From contig NZ_JACHXN010000005.1 in NCBI RefSeq assembly GCF_014192095.1, forward strand, positions 283,792 through 347,791: a DNA stretch of 64,000 nt, given 5' to 3'. Both the position numbers and the translations under genes were made by a program. Below, one piece after another: positions 10,857 through 24,363 of the stretch. The notes under the pieces were generated by a model. The model saw only the letters and a program-made list of their open reading frames with translations, was not told where the DNA came from and did no database searches. Every line of letters begins with the position of its first letter. Within the stretch, counting starts at the first letter, position 1. The DNA comes from Phyllobacterium trifolii (GTDB lineage: Bacteria; Pseudomonadota; Alphaproteobacteria; Rhizobiales; Rhizobiaceae).

Positions 10857-11510
10857 TCAGGCGATCTTCTGGCCGGTCTTTGCCCAGTCAGCGAGGAAAG
10901 TCTCGAGACCCTTGTCGGTCAGCGGATGCTTGACGAGCGCCTTCAGCGTTGCTGGCGGTGCGGTTACGACGTCCGCGCCGATGAGTGCGGCTTCCTTGAC
11001 ATGGTTGACGGTACGGATCGAGGCCGCAAGAATTTCCGTCGGATAGTCGTAGTTGTCGTAGATCGTGCGAATTTCGGAAATCAGCTCAAGGCCATTGATG
11101 CCGATGTCGTCGATACGGCCAATGAAAGGCGAGATGAATGTTGCGCCGGCTTTCGCGGCCAGCAGCGCCTGATTGGCGGAGAAGCAAAGTGTGACATTGA
11201 CGAGGTGTCCATCGGAGCGAAGCGCCTTGCAGGCCCTGAGGCCGTCGAGAGTAAGCGGTACCTTGATGCAGATATTGTCGGCGATCTTGGCAAGCACCGC
11301 CGCCTCTTTCATCATCTGCTCATATTCGACCGCTGTCACTTCGGCCGAAACAGGTCCCTTGACGATGCTGCAGATTTCCTTGGTGACCTCGAAGATGCTG
11401 CCGCCGGATTTGAGAATCAACGAAGGGTTGGTTGTCACGCCATCGAGTAATCCAAGATCGTTGAGTTCACGGATTTCCTTTACATCGGCGGTATCGGCAA
11501 AGAATTTCAT
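10857..11510 (-). CDS. tal: transaldolase / fructose-6-phosphate aldolase family
   Basis: 217-residue short (subfamily 3B, TalC/Fsa-like) transaldolase, a cytosolic pentose phosphate pathway enzyme. It begins MKFFADTAD, includes DGVTTNPSL near residue 25 and the Schiff-base lysine in ICIKVPLT near 84, then FSANQALLA. Upstream in-frame codons to 11657 are rejected: the start at 11510 has AGGAAGGA at correct spacing and matches the family start. Divergent from priA with 120 bp between. Short members may be aldolases, so transaldolase activity is family-level. Confidence 0.93.
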   Translation of the reverse strand: MKFFADTADVKEIRELNDLGLLDGVTTNPSLILKSGGSIFEVTKEICSIVKGPVSAEVTAVEYEQMMKEAAVLAKIADNICIKVPLTLDGLRACKALRSDGHLVNVTLCFSANQALLAAKAGATFISPFIGRIDDIGINGLELISEIRTIYDNYDYPTEILAASIRTVNHVKEAALIGADVVTAPPATLKALVKHPLTDKGLETFLADWAKTGQKIA

Positions 11511-11630
11511 CGGAGCAGTCCTTCCTGATATGACAAAGCGTCCAGTGACCTGGCCTATTATCGGAGATGGGCTATATCCCATCGAAAGTGGCTTTTCTTT
11601 ATCGCAAAGCCGCGTCAAGGTCACGCCCAT

Positions 11631-13814
11631 ATGAGCCAGGATTCGTTCATCCCGCAAAAAATAGTTCCCGTGCTTGTGCCGATGCCGGCCGAGCGGCCCT
11701 ATAGCTATGCCGTGCCGGACGGCATGGCGGTGCAGGCCGGTTCAATCGTTCGTGTGCCACTGGGGCCGCGCGAGGTTGCGGGCATTGTGACGGAAGGCTC
11801 GACAGACTCGATTGATGCCAGAAAGCTGCGGCCGATTTCAGAACTCTTCGACTGTCCTCCGGTCGATGATGGCATGATGCGGTTCATGCGCTGGGCTGCT
11901 GATTATACGATATCGCCGCCTGGTATGGTGGCGCGGATGGTGCTGCGGGTGCCTGCGGCTTTCGATCCGGAGCCGCCTGTCCCAGGTCTGCGGTTCTCCG
12001 GCCGCGAGCCTGACAGGATGACGGGCGCGCGCGCCCGCGTATTGGAACTTGCGGAAGACGGAATGGCGTGGACCCGAACCGGACTTGCTCATGCCGCTGG
12101 CGTGTCAGCAACTGTTATTGATGGTCTCGCCGCTCAGGGTGTGTTCGAACAGGTGATGATCCCGGCGCGGCCAATCGTAGCTGCTCCCGATCCGGATTAT
12201 GCGAAAGCAGCCTTGTCTCCCGATCAGACGCAAGCTGCAGATCAACTGGTCGAAGCGGTATCGACGAATGGCTTTTCGGTGTCCTTGCTCGATGGCGTCA
12301 CAGGCTCGGGCAAGACCGAGGTCTATTTCGAGGCGGTGGCCAAGGCTATCGAAAAAGGCAAACAGGTGTTGATCCTGCTACCGGAGATTGCGCTGACCCA
12401 GCAATTTCTCGATCGGTTCCACGACCGTTTCGGTTCGAAACCTGCGGAGTGGCATTCCGACCTCGCACCGAGATCGCGCGAGCGGGTCTGGCGACAAGTG
12501 ATGGAGGGCCAGGTCAGAGTTGTCGCGGGCGCGCGCTCGGCATTGTTCCTGCCGTTCAAGGATCTGGGATTGATCATCGTCGATGAAGAGCATGATCCGG
12601 CCTACAAGCAGGAAGATCGTGTGTTTTACAATGCGCGCGACATGGCGGTGGTGCGCGGGCATATCGGCAATTTTCCAGTGGTCCTGGCATCGGCAACGCC
12701 ATCGATCGAAAGCCAGGTGAATGCGAGCCAAGGACGTTATACACGCATTCGCCTGCCGGGCCGCTATGCGGAAGCGGCGATGCCGGACCTCAAATCGATC
12801 GACATGCGCAAATCACCGCCGCGACCGGGTGGTTTTCTTTCACCGGCACTGGTCGAGGCGATCAACCAGACCTTGCAACGCAAGGAGCAATCGCTGCTGT
12901 TCCTCAATCGCCGTGGCTATGCGCCCTTAACTTTATGCCGGGTATGCGGCCATCGGTTTCAGTGCCCGGACTGTTCAAGCTGGCTTGTGGAGCATCGCTT
13001 CCGCGGTCAGCTCGTCTGTCATCAATGCGGGCACCGCGAGGCCAGGCCTGAGGCTTGTCCGTCCTGCGGCACGCTTGACCATCTGGTCGCTTGCGGCCCG
13101 GGTGTCGAGCGTATCGCCGAGGAAGCGGAGAAGACATTCCCCGATGCGCGCATTATCGTCCTGTCATCCGATCTCATGGGTGTGAAGCGTCTGCGGCTTG
13201 AACTCGATGCAATCGCGCGCGGAGAGGCGGATATCATCATCGGCACGCAACTCGTCGCCAAGGGGCATAATTTTCCAAACATGACTCTCGTCGGGGTTGT
13301 CGATGCGGATCTCGGGCTTGCCAATGGCGATCCGCGCGCGGCCGAGCGCACGTTTCAGTTGCTCAACCAGGTAACGGGGCGCGCCGGACGCACCGGCAAA
13401 AAGAGCCTTGGACTGTTGCAGACCTATCAACCGGACCATCCTGTCATGCGCGCGATCGTTTCCGGTGACGCACAAGCCTTTTATGAGCGCGAGATAGAGG
13501 AGCGAGAACGCTCCGGGCTTCCGCCATTCGGCCGCCTGGCAGCATTGATTATCTCGGCAGCAACACGGCCAGAGGCGGAAAATCATGCCCGGGCTTTGCG
13601 GCGTGCCGCGCCCGCCTCGCCGCAGATCAGCGTGCTGGGTCCGGCGGAGGCGCCACTCGCGCTTGTTCGGGGGCGTCACCGCTTCCGGCTCCTGATCCAC
13701 GGTACCCGCAAAGCGGATATTCAGGGCTTTATCCGCGCCATGCTGGCGGCAGGACCAAAAGAACGGGGATCGGTGCGCGTGCAGGTTGATATTGATCCGC
13801 AAAGCTTTTTATAA
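11631..13814 (+). CDS. priA: primosomal protein N', replication restart helicase
   Basis: 727-residue superfamily 2 helicase that reloads the replisome at collapsed forks. The N-terminal 3'-end-binding domain starts with [17 protein letters not shown]. Walker A is GVTGSGKTE near residue 222, and the DEAH-type box is DEEH near 317. The zinc-binding cysteine cluster follows at about 435-480 in CRVCG, CPDC, CHQCG and CPSCG. The position between tal and the atp operon is conserved in rhizobia. The stop codon merges with a palindromic repeat. Confidence 0.96.
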   Translation: MSQDSFIPQKIVPVLVPMPAERPYSYAVPDGMAVQAGSIVRVPLGPREVAGIVTEGSTDSIDARKLRPISELFDCPPVDDGMMRFMRWAADYTISPPGMVARMVLRVPAAFDPEPPVPGLRFSGREPDRMTGARARVLELAEDGMAWTRTGLAHAAGVSATVIDGLAAQGVFEQVMIPARPIVAAPDPDYAKAALSPDQTQAADQLVEAVSTNGFSVSLLDGVTGSGKTEVYFEAVAKAIEKGKQVLILLPEIALTQQFLDRFHDRFGSKPAEWHSDLAPRSRERVWRQVMEGQVRVVAGARSALFLPFKDLGLIIVDEEHDPAYKQEDRVFYNARDMAVVRGHIGNFPVVLASATPSIESQVNASQGRYTRIRLPGRYAEAAMPDLKSIDMRKSPPRPGGFLSPALVEAINQTLQRKEQSLLFLNRRGYAPLTLCRVCGHRFQCPDCSSWLVEHRFRGQLVCHQCGHREARPEACPSCGTLDHLVACGPGVERIAEEAEKTFPDARIIVLSSDLMGVKRLRLELDAIARGEADIIIGTQLVAKGHNFPNMTLVGVVDADLGLANGDPRAAERTFQLLNQVTGRAGRTGKKSLGLLQTYQPDHPVMRAIVSGDAQAFYEREIEERERSGLPPFGRLAALIISAATRPEAENHARALRRAAPASPQISVLGPAEAPLALVRGRHRFRLLIHGTRKADIQGFIRAMLAAGPKERGSVRVQVDIDPQSFL

Positions 13815-13930
13815 AACTCGTCACGGGGTGGCGAAATGGCGCTTTTCTGTGCTCCGGTGCTCACGTACCGAAAAGTACGCTCCGCTCCGGTGCTTGAAAA
13901 CCACCATTTCGCCACCCCATGACGAGTTTT
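13813..13930. repeat. 118-bp intergenic palindromic repeat element
   Basis: The outer arms of 35 bases match in 32 positions: 13813-13847 (begins AAAACTCGTCACGGGGTGG) against the reverse complement of 13896-13930. The core between them contains GTAC-CGAAAA-GTAC and two direct copies of GCTCCGGTGCT. It starts on the priA stop codon. Size and form fit small non-coding palindromic repeats of rhizobia and Brucella. No other copy was seen in this window. The folded RNA could also end priA transcripts. Confidence 0.85.
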
Positions 13931-13982
13931 GGGTCGGCGCTATGAAAGCAGGATTACAGGTATTTTGGGGAAGGGATAAGAA

Positions 13983-14372
13983 ATGGAACTTTATTGGCCG
14001 GCGACTACAGGCGAATGGCTGGCTTGGCTGTCAGCTGCAATCACAGTCATCTTCGGATTAATTCTGTTTTTTGCGCCTCGCGTCGCACTGAAAATCATGC
14101 GCCTGCAGACCAAACCCGAGCGGCCTGAAGCCATATCTGAAGTGCGTGCTACATTTGCCGGATTTTATCTCGGACTTGGGCTAAGCGCGCTGGTTTTTTC
14201 CCAGCCCTTTCTCTGGATCGCTCTTGGCGTTTCGTGGGGCTTTACGGTCTTCGGCCGCCTGATCTCCATGATGTCGGATCGAGGCAACACGGTTTATAAC
14301 TGGATATCGGTGCTTGTCGAAATTGCGCTGGCAGCGGGCCCCTTGCTCTTCGCCTTCGGCTTCATTGCATAA
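13983..14372 (+). CDS. small four-helix membrane protein (DUF4345-like)
   Basis: 129-residue integral membrane protein with about four hydrophobic segments (roughly 14-33, 59-75, 77-95, 108-127). It lies in the same place, between priA and atpH, as an Agrobacterium protein annotated as a DUF4345-type phage infection protein; this link is from memory of the family and unproven. GGAAGGGATAAGAA provides the ribosome site. No catalytic residues recognised. Confidence 0.65.
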   Translation: MELYWPATTGEWLAWLSAAITVIFGLILFFAPRVALKIMRLQTKPERPEAISEVRATFAGFYLGLGLSALVFSQPFLWIALGVSWGFTVFGRLISMMSDRGNTVYNWISVLVEIALAAGPLLFAFGFIA

Positions 14373-14617
14373 ACATGACAGCATTAGTTGAATCAGTTGC
14401 TCATAATTATCCAGAGCTGCGGCGATTGGGACGGCCTTTTTAGGGGATTCGCGTGTTGCGAGTCCTGAGTTCCTATGCTAGACGGCATTCAAATCTCGTC
14501 GGATACGGCTCTCGGGTTGTGCCTTCGGCGGTAAAAAAATCAATAATGCCAAAGATTTGACCGAAAATCCCTTCCGGTTTCCAGATTTTTGGCTCCAACG
14601 CAGAGAGCTTGTCGTTC

Positions 14618-16707
<2,090 letters not shown>

Positions 16708-16728
16708 CATTACGGACGGGATGAACGG

Positions 16729-17607
16729 ATGCCTTCGTTAAAGGATCTGAGAAACCGGATCGCCTCGGTCAAGGCGACGCAGAAAATCACCAAGGCGATG
16801 CAAATGGTCGCCGCGGCGAAGCTGCGTCGTGCGCAGGAGGCTGCGGAAGCCGCTCGTCCCTATTCGCAGCGTATGGCTGCGGTGCTGGCGAACATCGCTT
16901 CCAATGTCGATGGCGATGATGCGCCTGTGCTGATGAGCGGGACAGGCAAGGACGATGTGCATCTGCTTGTCGTCTGCACCTCTGAACGTGGCCTTTGCGG
17001 CGGGTTCAACGCGCAGATCGCGCGTCTGGCTCGTGACCATACCCGCAGGCTTCTCGCCGATGGCAAGACGGTCAAGATCATTACCGTTGGCAAGAAGGGT
17101 GCAGACATCCTGCGCCGTGATCTCGGCAAGAATATCATCGATCATGTCAATTTGCGTGAAGTCAAAACACTTGGCTTTGTCAATGCGGACGAGATCGGTC
17201 ACAAGATCATTACGCTCTTCAATGAAGGTGCGTTCGACGTTGCCACGCTGTTCTATTCGGAATTCAAGTCGGTGATCGCACAGATACCGACTGCCCAGCA
17301 GTTGATTCCAGCCAGTGCAATCGGCGATGTCGAGCCGGAGAGCGCAGGCGATGCAGTTTATGAATATGAGCCGGATCCGGCCGCCATTCTCGGCGATCTG
17401 ATCCCGCGTAATATTTCCGTCCAGGTGTTCCGCGCTCTCCTTGAAAACGCGGCATCGGAGCAGGGTGCGCGTATGTCCGCCATGGACAATGCAACCCGCA
17501 ATGCCGGTGACATGATCAACAAGCTGACAATGTCGTACAACCGCCAGCGTCAAGCCCAGATCACCAAAGAACTGATTGAAATTATTTCGGGCGCGGAAGC
17601 GCTCTAA
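16729..17607 (+). CDS. atpG: ATP synthase F1 gamma subunit
   Basis: 292-residue central stalk subunit. Conserved N-terminal [15 protein letters not shown] and [14 protein letters not shown] coiled coil, [11 protein letters not shown], and the C-terminal coiled coil ending [12 protein letters not shown] and [16 protein letters not shown]. Third gene of the operon, 18 bases before atpD. Confidence 0.98.
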   Translation: MPSLKDLRNRIASVKATQKITKAMQMVAAAKLRRAQEAAEAARPYSQRMAAVLANIASNVDGDDAPVLMSGTGKDDVHLLVVCTSERGLCGGFNAQIARLARDHTRRLLADGKTVKIITVGKKGADILRRDLGKNIIDHVNLREVKTLGFVNADEIGHKIITLFNEGAFDVATLFYSEFKSVIAQIPTAQQLIPASAIGDVEPESAGDAVYEYEPDPAAILGDLIPRNISVQVFRALLENAASEQGARMSAMDNATRNAGDMINKLTMSYNRQRQAQITKELIEIISGAEAL

Positions 17608-17619
17608 TCGCGAAGGTAA

Positions 17620-19272
<1,653 letters not shown>

Positions 19273-19284
19273 TGCATGACTGAT

Positions 19285-19306
19285 GGCGGGCTGCGGCCCG
19301 CCTTTT
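19285..19306 (+). terminator. intrinsic hairpin between atpD and atpC
   Basis: Stem GGCGGGC (19285-19291) and GCCCGCC (19296-19302), loop TGCG, then TTTT. It sits inside the operon and would reduce readthrough into atpC or protect the upstream mRNA. Confidence 0.7.
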
Positions 19307-19330
19307 CGCCACAGGATTTGAGTGAATATC

Positions 19331-19738
19331 ATGGCAGAAGCCTTTCAGTTCGAACTCGTCTCACCAGAGCGTCTGCTTCTTTCGGAGCAGATTATCGAGG
19401 TCGTCGTTCCAGGTACCGAGGGCTACATGACCGTTATGGCGCACCATGCGCCATTGATGGCAACTGTGAAGCCGGGTGTCGTCGCCGTGAAGACACCGGA
19501 CGGCAAGCTGGACAGCTATGTGGTTTTCGGCGGCTTTGTTGACATTACGCCTGACGGCTGCACGCTCCTTGCTGAATCGGCAGTACACGTCGCCGATATA
19601 AGGGCCGACGAGTTGCAGAACCGCATAAAGGACGCCCAGGAAGACTTCGAAGACGCGACTACCCGCGAAGATCGGGCCAAGGCAGAAGACCTTCTCGGCC
19701 AATTGAAGACGCTCGAGGAAGCCATCAAGGCTGCCTGA
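19331..19738 (+). CDS. atpC: ATP synthase F1 epsilon subunit
   Basis: 135-residue rotor subunit and inhibitor of ATP hydrolysis. N-terminal beta-sandwich with FELVSPERLLLS, VVVPGTEGYMTVMAHHAP and GGFVDI. The C-terminal region is helical and acidic. ATG 19331 is chosen by the family start (MAEAFQFELVSPE). Last gene of the operon, followed by a strong terminator. Confidence 0.96.
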   Translation: MAEAFQFELVSPERLLLSEQIIEVVVPGTEGYMTVMAHHAPLMATVKPGVVAVKTPDGKLDSYVVFGGFVDITPDGCTLLAESAVHVADIRADELQNRIKDAQEDFEDATTREDRAKAEDLLGQLKTLEEAIKAA

Positions 19739-19768
19739 TCGGGCCAAACCGATCGATGATAAATCAAG

Positions 19769-19788
19769 CGGGCTTCGGCCCGTTTTTT
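19769..19788 (+). terminator. atp operon terminator
   Basis: Stem CGGGC (19769-19773) and GCCCG (19778-19782) with a stable TTCG tetraloop, then six T. Classical rho-independent terminator 30 bases after atpC. Confidence 0.88.
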
Positions 19789-20001
19789 ATTACGGCAGTT
19801 CCCCCAGTGATCACAGGCGAACGGCCAAGGCGGCGAATAGAAGTCCGGCTTACGATCCTTTATAAGGCCGGGGAAGCCCTAGATATGGTGTAACGGCCGC
19901 CCCGACGATCAAGTGCAGTCGAACGACCGGATCATGTTCTTTCCAAAGCTATCGCGCTAAGATCGGTCCGAGAGAATATAGGGGCGGGGGCAAGGTAGAA
20001 A
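19789..20001. other. intergenic region before the LssY_C gene
   Basis: 213 bases with no open frame that I can support. It must hold the promoter of the next gene, but I see no clear boxes or repeats. Confidence 0.4.
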
Positions 20002-20787
20002 ATGAGGCGTCTGTTTGTCGGTGCTGCGATCGTCGTTGCCGTTTACCTGTTGCTCGCGTATGTGGCCCTTCCAATGGCCTGGACTCACTATGAACGACAG
20101 CCAGGCCTCGCCAATCATCCCATGGTGACGAAGACTGCACGAGGCATTCCGGGCGACCCGCTTAATGTAGGACTCATAGGTGATCGTGAGGACATCATCC
20201 GTGCCATGCATGCCGGTGCCTGGTATCCTGCTGATCCTGTGACCTTGCGTTCCAGCATCGATATTATTGGAAGCGTGATGCTCGACCGGCCTTACGACCA
20301 GGCTCCGGTCAGCCCGCTATTTTATGACGGCCGCCGCGAGGACCTTGCTTACGAAATGCCCGTTGGCAGCAGCGCAAAGCAGCGACATCATGTTCGTTTG
20401 TGGAAGGTGCTGGACACGGGCGTAGAACAACGGCCCGTGTGGCTCGGTTCCGCAACCTTCGATCAACGCGTGGGATTCAGCGAGTATACCGGTCAGGTAA
20501 CGCATGACATCGCACCGGATATCGATGCCGAGCGTGACTATTTTGCCAATAGTCTTACGCGAGTGGGTATGGTGGAGACGATCTATCAGGTCTCGGGTGT
20601 CGGGCCGACGCTGAATGGCCGCAATGGCGAGGGCAGCCCGTATTTTACCGATGGCGAAATTCGCATGCTGACCTTGGTCCATGACGGGCAACGCCGGAGC
20701 CAACCCCCCGAAATACTGGCCTCACCGCCGCTCATTCAAGCCAAGGACAATGCCTGGATGACAATCAAGGATGCGTTGGGCAATTAG
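20002..20787 (+). CDS. LssY C-terminal domain protein
   Basis: 261 residues: one N-terminal transmembrane anchor (about 4-25), then a periplasmic LssY_C domain. Recognisable family stretches are DPLNVGLIGDREDIIRAM, AGAWYPADPVTLRSS, RPYDQAPVSPLFYDGR, RQRHHVRLWK and DIAPDIDAERDYF. In some bacteria this domain is fused to PAP2 or DedA membrane domains; here it stands alone. Function is unknown. It is monocistronic between the atp operon terminator and a GGDEF gene. Confidence 0.8.
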   Translation: MRRLFVGAAIVVAVYLLLAYVALPMAWTHYERQPGLANHPMVTKTARGIPGDPLNVGLIGDREDIIRAMHAGAWYPADPVTLRSSIDIIGSVMLDRPYDQAPVSPLFYDGRREDLAYEMPVGSSAKQRHHVRLWKVLDTGVEQRPVWLGSATFDQRVGFSEYTGQVTHDIAPDIDAERDYFANSLTRVGMVETIYQVSGVGPTLNGRNGEGSPYFTDGEIRMLTLVHDGQRRSQPPEILASPPLIQAKDNAWMTIKDALGN

Positions 20788-20888
20788 CCCGGCTACGATC
20801 AGGCCTGATATAGGGTAATGGGCTGTCTTTACCGCATCTTTCATTTTTTGAGCCTATAAGAAGCCGACCGCATCTCTGGAAGGCATCT

Positions 20889-21641
20889 ATGAACACTTTC
20901 AATCGCTGGATGATGATGTTCGAGGCGTTGTCGCCCGTCAGGCAGATATTGCTGGTGCTCGGTCTCGGCGGTGTCCTCGCAAATGTCCTGGCCGCCCTCT
21001 TCTTCAAGCTCGGCGGTTACGACAGCCTCGACAAGACGATCCTTGTGACAACGCTGATCGTTATCGTTGTCGGAGGGCCGCTTGGGGCATTTCTGGTCGG
21101 ATTGAACTATCGCCTGAAGATTATGGCGCACGAGCTCGACATCGCGTTCCGCAAAGACGGGATGACAGGACTGTCAACGCGTCATGAGTTTTATCTGCGG
21201 GTCGAGCAAATGATACTTGGCAACAATCCTGCTCTCAGTGCCGGGGCCGTGCTCTATATAGATGCCGATCACTTCAAGTCGGTCAATGATCGGTTCGGCC
21301 ACGCCGCTGGAGATGATGCCCTGCAAGAGATAGGAACGCTCATTGGAAAGCGGTTGGGTCGGCGCGATGTCGGCGCGCGCTTTGGGGGCGAAGAATTTGC
21401 AGTTTTCCTCGCCGATGCAGACTATGGCAAAGCATCGTGGGTCGCGCATGGCATACTGCTCGATGTTCGAGGCATATCGCGGAAAGTCGCCCGGAGCGAA
21501 CTGTCATTGACGGTCAGTATCGGTGTTGCGTTTCATGAGCCTGGGCAAACACTTGAACAACTGGTCAATGCCGCGGATGAATGCCTCTACCGGGCCAAGA
21601 ACCAGGGGCGTGATCGCATCGTTTACGAGATGGCTTCGTAG
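20889..21641 (+). CDS. membrane-anchored GGDEF diguanylate cyclase
   Basis: 250-residue protein making cyclic di-GMP from GTP. Two transmembrane segments (about 18-38 and 52-72) with no large periplasmic sensor precede a GGDEF domain with intact A-site GGEEF, MTGLSTRHEF, and IDADHFKSVNDRFGHAAGDD. The inhibitory site (RxxD) reads GRRD, lacking the first Arg, so product feedback may be weak. The input signal is unknown. Convergent with the RpiR gene. Confidence 0.92.
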   Translation: MNTFNRWMMMFEALSPVRQILLVLGLGGVLANVLAALFFKLGGYDSLDKTILVTTLIVIVVGGPLGAFLVGLNYRLKIMAHELDIAFRKDGMTGLSTRHEFYLRVEQMILGNNPALSAGAVLYIDADHFKSVNDRFGHAAGDDALQEIGTLIGKRLGRRDVGARFGGEEFAVFLADADYGKASWVAHGILLDVRGISRKVARSELSLTVSIGVAFHEPGQTLEQLVNAADECLYRAKNQGRDRIVYEMAS

Positions 21642-21651
21642 CACCAGGCTC

Positions 21652-22563
21652 TCAAATCGGCTGGACTTTGCGCATATCACTCAGTTGCCGCTTCATATTG
21701 TGAATCCGCGCTTGATCATCGAGGGGACGGCGCATCGCCACGCTGGTCGAAAGAATATCGATCACGACGAGCGCGGCGATGCGCGAGATCGTCGGTGTAT
21801 ACATATTGGTGTTCTCAAGCGTCTCGACGATCAAAGCCACGTCACAATAACTGGCGAGCGGCGAGTCCGAACCCGTCAGACAAATAACGGCGGCGCCGTT
21901 GGCGCGAGCAATACGGGCAATCTCGATGATGGAACGCGTTGTTCCGGTATTGGAAATCACAAAGGCAACATCGCCCTGCTTCATCATTGAGGCGACCATG
22001 GTTTGCTGATGTGAATCGAGCTGTGCCCCGCAAGGAACACCAAAGAGTGGAAATTTCTGCTGGGCGTCTCGCGCAACTATGCCCGACGCGCCAAAGCCAA
22101 AAAATTCGATGGTCCGGGCTTGAGCGAGAATATCGATAGCTTTGCGCAGAGCGGTCCGGTCAAGGTGTGATCTCGCCCAATCGAGACTGGTCATGGTGTA
22201 CTCGAAGATCTTCTCAGCCACGGTCTCCGGATCATCGGTATCTAGCAGGACCGAATGGGTCGCCGGTGTGCCGAAAGCCAGACTCTGAGCGAGCCGTATC
22301 TTGAAATCCTGGAAACCTTTGCATCCGATCGCCATAGCAAAGCGCAGGACCGTAGGCTGGCTGACCTCGGCAAGCGTGGCTGTCTCACCCACTGTAGCCT
22401 TCAGGATTCGCTGGGGATTCATTAGAACCACATCCGCGACCTTACGATCTGATTTGCGCAGCTCGGCGCGCATCGTGCGGATAATTTCTATAATATTCCG
22501 ACCACCGGCATCCCGGAGATCTGGGCGTGCCTCTCTTTCGTTATCGTCTGCTTCTCTATGCAT
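21652..22563 (-). CDS. RpiR/HexR-type transcriptional regulator (HTH_6 + SIS)
   Basis: 303 residues. N-terminal helix-turn-helix (about 24-100, with ATLAEVSQPTVLRFAMAIGC) and C-terminal SIS sugar-phosphate-binding domain with FFGFGASGIVA and FVISNTGTTRSIIEIA. It should sense a phosphosugar and repress or activate the sugar locus. Last gene of the minus-strand unit, 2 bases after the shikimate-dehydrogenase-like gene, which implies autoregulation through the shared divergent region around 24.2 kb, where HexR-like palindromes lie. Confidence 0.9.
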   Translation of the reverse strand: MHREADDNEREARPDLRDAGGRNIIEIIRTMRAELRKSDRKVADVVLMNPQRILKATVGETATLAEVSQPTVLRFAMAIGCKGFQDFKIRLAQSLAFGTPATHSVLLDTDDPETVAEKIFEYTMTSLDWARSHLDRTALRKAIDILAQARTIEFFGFGASGIVARDAQQKFPLFGVPCGAQLDSHQQTMVASMMKQGDVAFVISNTGTTRSIIEIARIARANGAAVICLTGSDSPLASYCDVALIVETLENTNMYTPTISRIAALVVIDILSTSVAMRRPLDDQARIHNMKRQLSDMRKVQPI

Positions 22564-22565
22564 CG

Positions 22566-23519
22566 CTATCGTTCCGATGCTTCAAGGGCAATTGCCGAAA
22601 TCCGATCGAATGACGGCCCTGACACAGGGATTTCAATATTGAAGACTTCAGCGATTACCTGCGTCCAGCCGTGCAGGAAGTAGGTCCAGCCATCCACAAC
22701 CTGCAGATTGTGGTTCTGTTGCTGGCTGCGTGCCTGGTCGAGAAAAATCAGATCGCCTCGATAGTTCAGATCCCATATCACAGAACGCTCGGGAAACTGG
22801 CAGGCGTTGGACAAGGGCGAACCCGGTGCATCCTTGCCGAGGCCCGTGGCATTTATGACGAGGGAGCCCGGCTTGATCTGGCGTAATACATGGTCGTTGG
22901 CGTCAGTTTCAGGAGATAGAATGTATTCTATGGGGACGACGCTTTCGACCTGTTCGTGAATGCGGCGGATCTCATCCAGGCGTTCCTGGCTGCGATCGGA
23001 AACGAGTATTCGCCGAGGGGCGTCCTCGCCGCGCGAACGGCGCATCAGGTGCCAAGTGATCGCAATCGTAGAGCCGCCTGCGCCCAAGCAGAAGAGGTCA
23101 GCTTCACTACCGGAAAAATACTGCTCGCCGAGAAAACCATCAATCGCAAGGCCGGACGAAATGGGATCCTTCGCATGACAGATCAGCTTGCCATCCCGTT
23201 TGGAAATGCAGCTGGTTTCACCCATCAATTGTGCAAGCGGATCGATAGTGTCGAACATATCGCGGCAAGCGTGAAAGAGATCAATCTTGTGAGTCGTCAC
23301 CAGCGCGCCGAGAGAAAGGGGATCGTCCCGGATGAACGCCACAGCTTCGCGGTAGGCGGCAGGATCGTCATGGAGTTTAAAATCGATGCCCTTGATGACA
23401 GCGGTTTCAAGTCGTAGATACTTGGCCCATGCGGGAAAGACCTTCATGATGGAGCTTTTGCCGGTTGTGACGCCGATGAAGTAAAGTGTGGGCAGCGTCG
23501 CTGGTGTGTAAGCAATCAC
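22566..23519 (-). CDS. shikimate dehydrogenase-like oxidoreductase of a sugar locus
   Basis: 317-residue AroE-fold protein. The nucleotide-binding loop is GAGGST in FCLGAGGSTIAI. The AroE catalytic lysine is kept (TTHK, as in TxPxK) and so is the catalytic aspartate (AKD in place of NTD), but flanking substrate residues differ. It is not needed for aromatic synthesis by context: it lies between a cupin phosphoglucose isomerase and an RpiR regulator. It probably oxidises or reduces a sugar-, sugar-acid- or cyclitol-like substrate; which one is unknown. Confidence 0.78.
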   Translation of the reverse strand: MIAYTPATLPTLYFIGVTTGKSSIMKVFPAWAKYLRLETAVIKGIDFKLHDDPAAYREAVAFIRDDPLSLGALVTTHKIDLFHACRDMFDTIDPLAQLMGETSCISKRDGKLICHAKDPISSGLAIDGFLGEQYFSGSEADLFCLGAGGSTIAITWHLMRRSRGEDAPRRILVSDRSQERLDEIRRIHEQVESVVPIEYILSPETDANDHVLRQIKPGSLVINATGLGKDAPGSPLSNACQFPERSVIWDLNYRGDLIFLDQARSQQQNHNLQVVDGWTYFLHGWTQVIAEVFNIEIPVSGPSFDRISAIALEASER

Positions 23520-23548
23520 TTACGATTCTCCAGATGAGGGGCTTTTGA

Positions 23549-24166
23549 TCAAGGATTATTCTTCATGAGTGCAGCAACCTGTTCACCTGTTCGCTGGTTG
23601 TAACAGGCGTTGTCCACCAGTTCCCACCCGTCATCACTGCTCATCACACGATGGCGCATTCCGTTTGATTTTTCGATTATACTGTAATCTTGACCACTAT
23701 CGGAAGGGTAAGCGAAGACCATCACAAGGTCCGTTTCACCGATGTTGATGGAACGGTGAATCCAGTATGGTGGAACGTAGCAGATAGTCTGCGCTGTGAT
23801 TTCTATGATGCGTGTCTCGCCCTGCGGCGATTCCAATTGCATGAGGCCATGCCCGCTTTGACCATAATAAATCTCCGGCCGATTCGCGTTGGAATGAATG
23901 TGACCGCGCGTAAGAAAAAACTCCCTGTCGACGCGCCCGGCATTCATGCGGGTGACGCCGTAAATAAGGTCGCCGCCGTGCGAGCCCGGTCGAAAATCCT
24001 CGACACTATAGACGACTGGATCATTCAAGCTTTTTACGAGCGTCGCATGGGCTTGTGTGTTCTCATACACCCCGGCGAGGTCGCTCAAGCGCTTTTCATA
24101 GCGACCGGTGTGCCCGCTCATTCCGCCGGCATAAGGGTCTACGAGGCTGGCGACTGGTTCGCGCAC
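23549..24166 (-). CDS. cupin-type phosphoglucose isomerase-like protein
   Basis: 205-residue protein like the archaeal-type metal-dependent glucose-6-phosphate isomerase. The cupin metal ligands are visible: GHIHSNANRPEIY (His-x-His and Glu) and later PPYWIHRSIN (His). I start at GTG 24166 (VREPVASL), which has GGAG upstream, rather than at ATG 24238, which lies beyond the operator. First gene of the minus unit with the AroE-like and RpiR genes. It probably isomerises an aldose/ketose phosphate; glucose-6-phosphate is only the family guess. Confidence 0.82.
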   Translation of the reverse strand: MREPVASLVDPYAGGMSGHTGRYEKRLSDLAGVYENTQAHATLVKSLNDPVVYSVEDFRPGSHGGDLIYGVTRMNAGRVDREFFLTRGHIHSNANRPEIYYGQSGHGLMQLESPQGETRIIEITAQTICYVPPYWIHRSINIGETDLVMVFAYPSDSGQDYSIIEKSNGMRHRVMSSDDGWELVDNACYNQRTGEQVAALMKNNP

Positions 24167-24184
24167 AATAGTCAATCTCCATTC

Positions 24185-24209
24185 TGTAGTAAAATTACAT
24201 AAAACTACA
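24185..24209. promoter_or_regulatory. HexR/RpiR-like operator
   Basis: Inverted repeat TGTAGT (24185-24190) and ACTACA (24204-24209). Its left part, TGTAGTAAAATTACA, fits the 15-base pattern TGTARTWWWATTACA that I recall for HexR of the RpiR family. It lies 19 bases upstream of the cupin start, overlapping the expected promoter. Assignment to the locus RpiR protein is inference. Confidence 0.6.
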
Positions 24210-24282
24210 AAAGTGCGCGCGCAAGCGAATATTTGCAATGCGAGCGGGGCACTCGCTTGCAGGCATTCGGGGTAGAATTGTG

Positions 24283-24311
24283 TTGACTGAGAAAAATTGC
24301 GTAATTACGCT
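24283..24311 (+). promoter_or_regulatory. promoter with overlapping palindromic operator for the ABC unit
   Basis: TTGACT (24283-24288) and TACGCT (24306-24311) are separated by 17 bases. The perfect 12-base palindrome GCGTAATTACGC (24299-24310) covers the spacer and -10 box, so a bound regulator would block RNA polymerase. Confidence 0.5.
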
Positions 24312-24363
24312 ACAAAGAGTTCGGGGGATTCATCAAGGTCAGGTCCTTGGTGGGAGGAGATCT

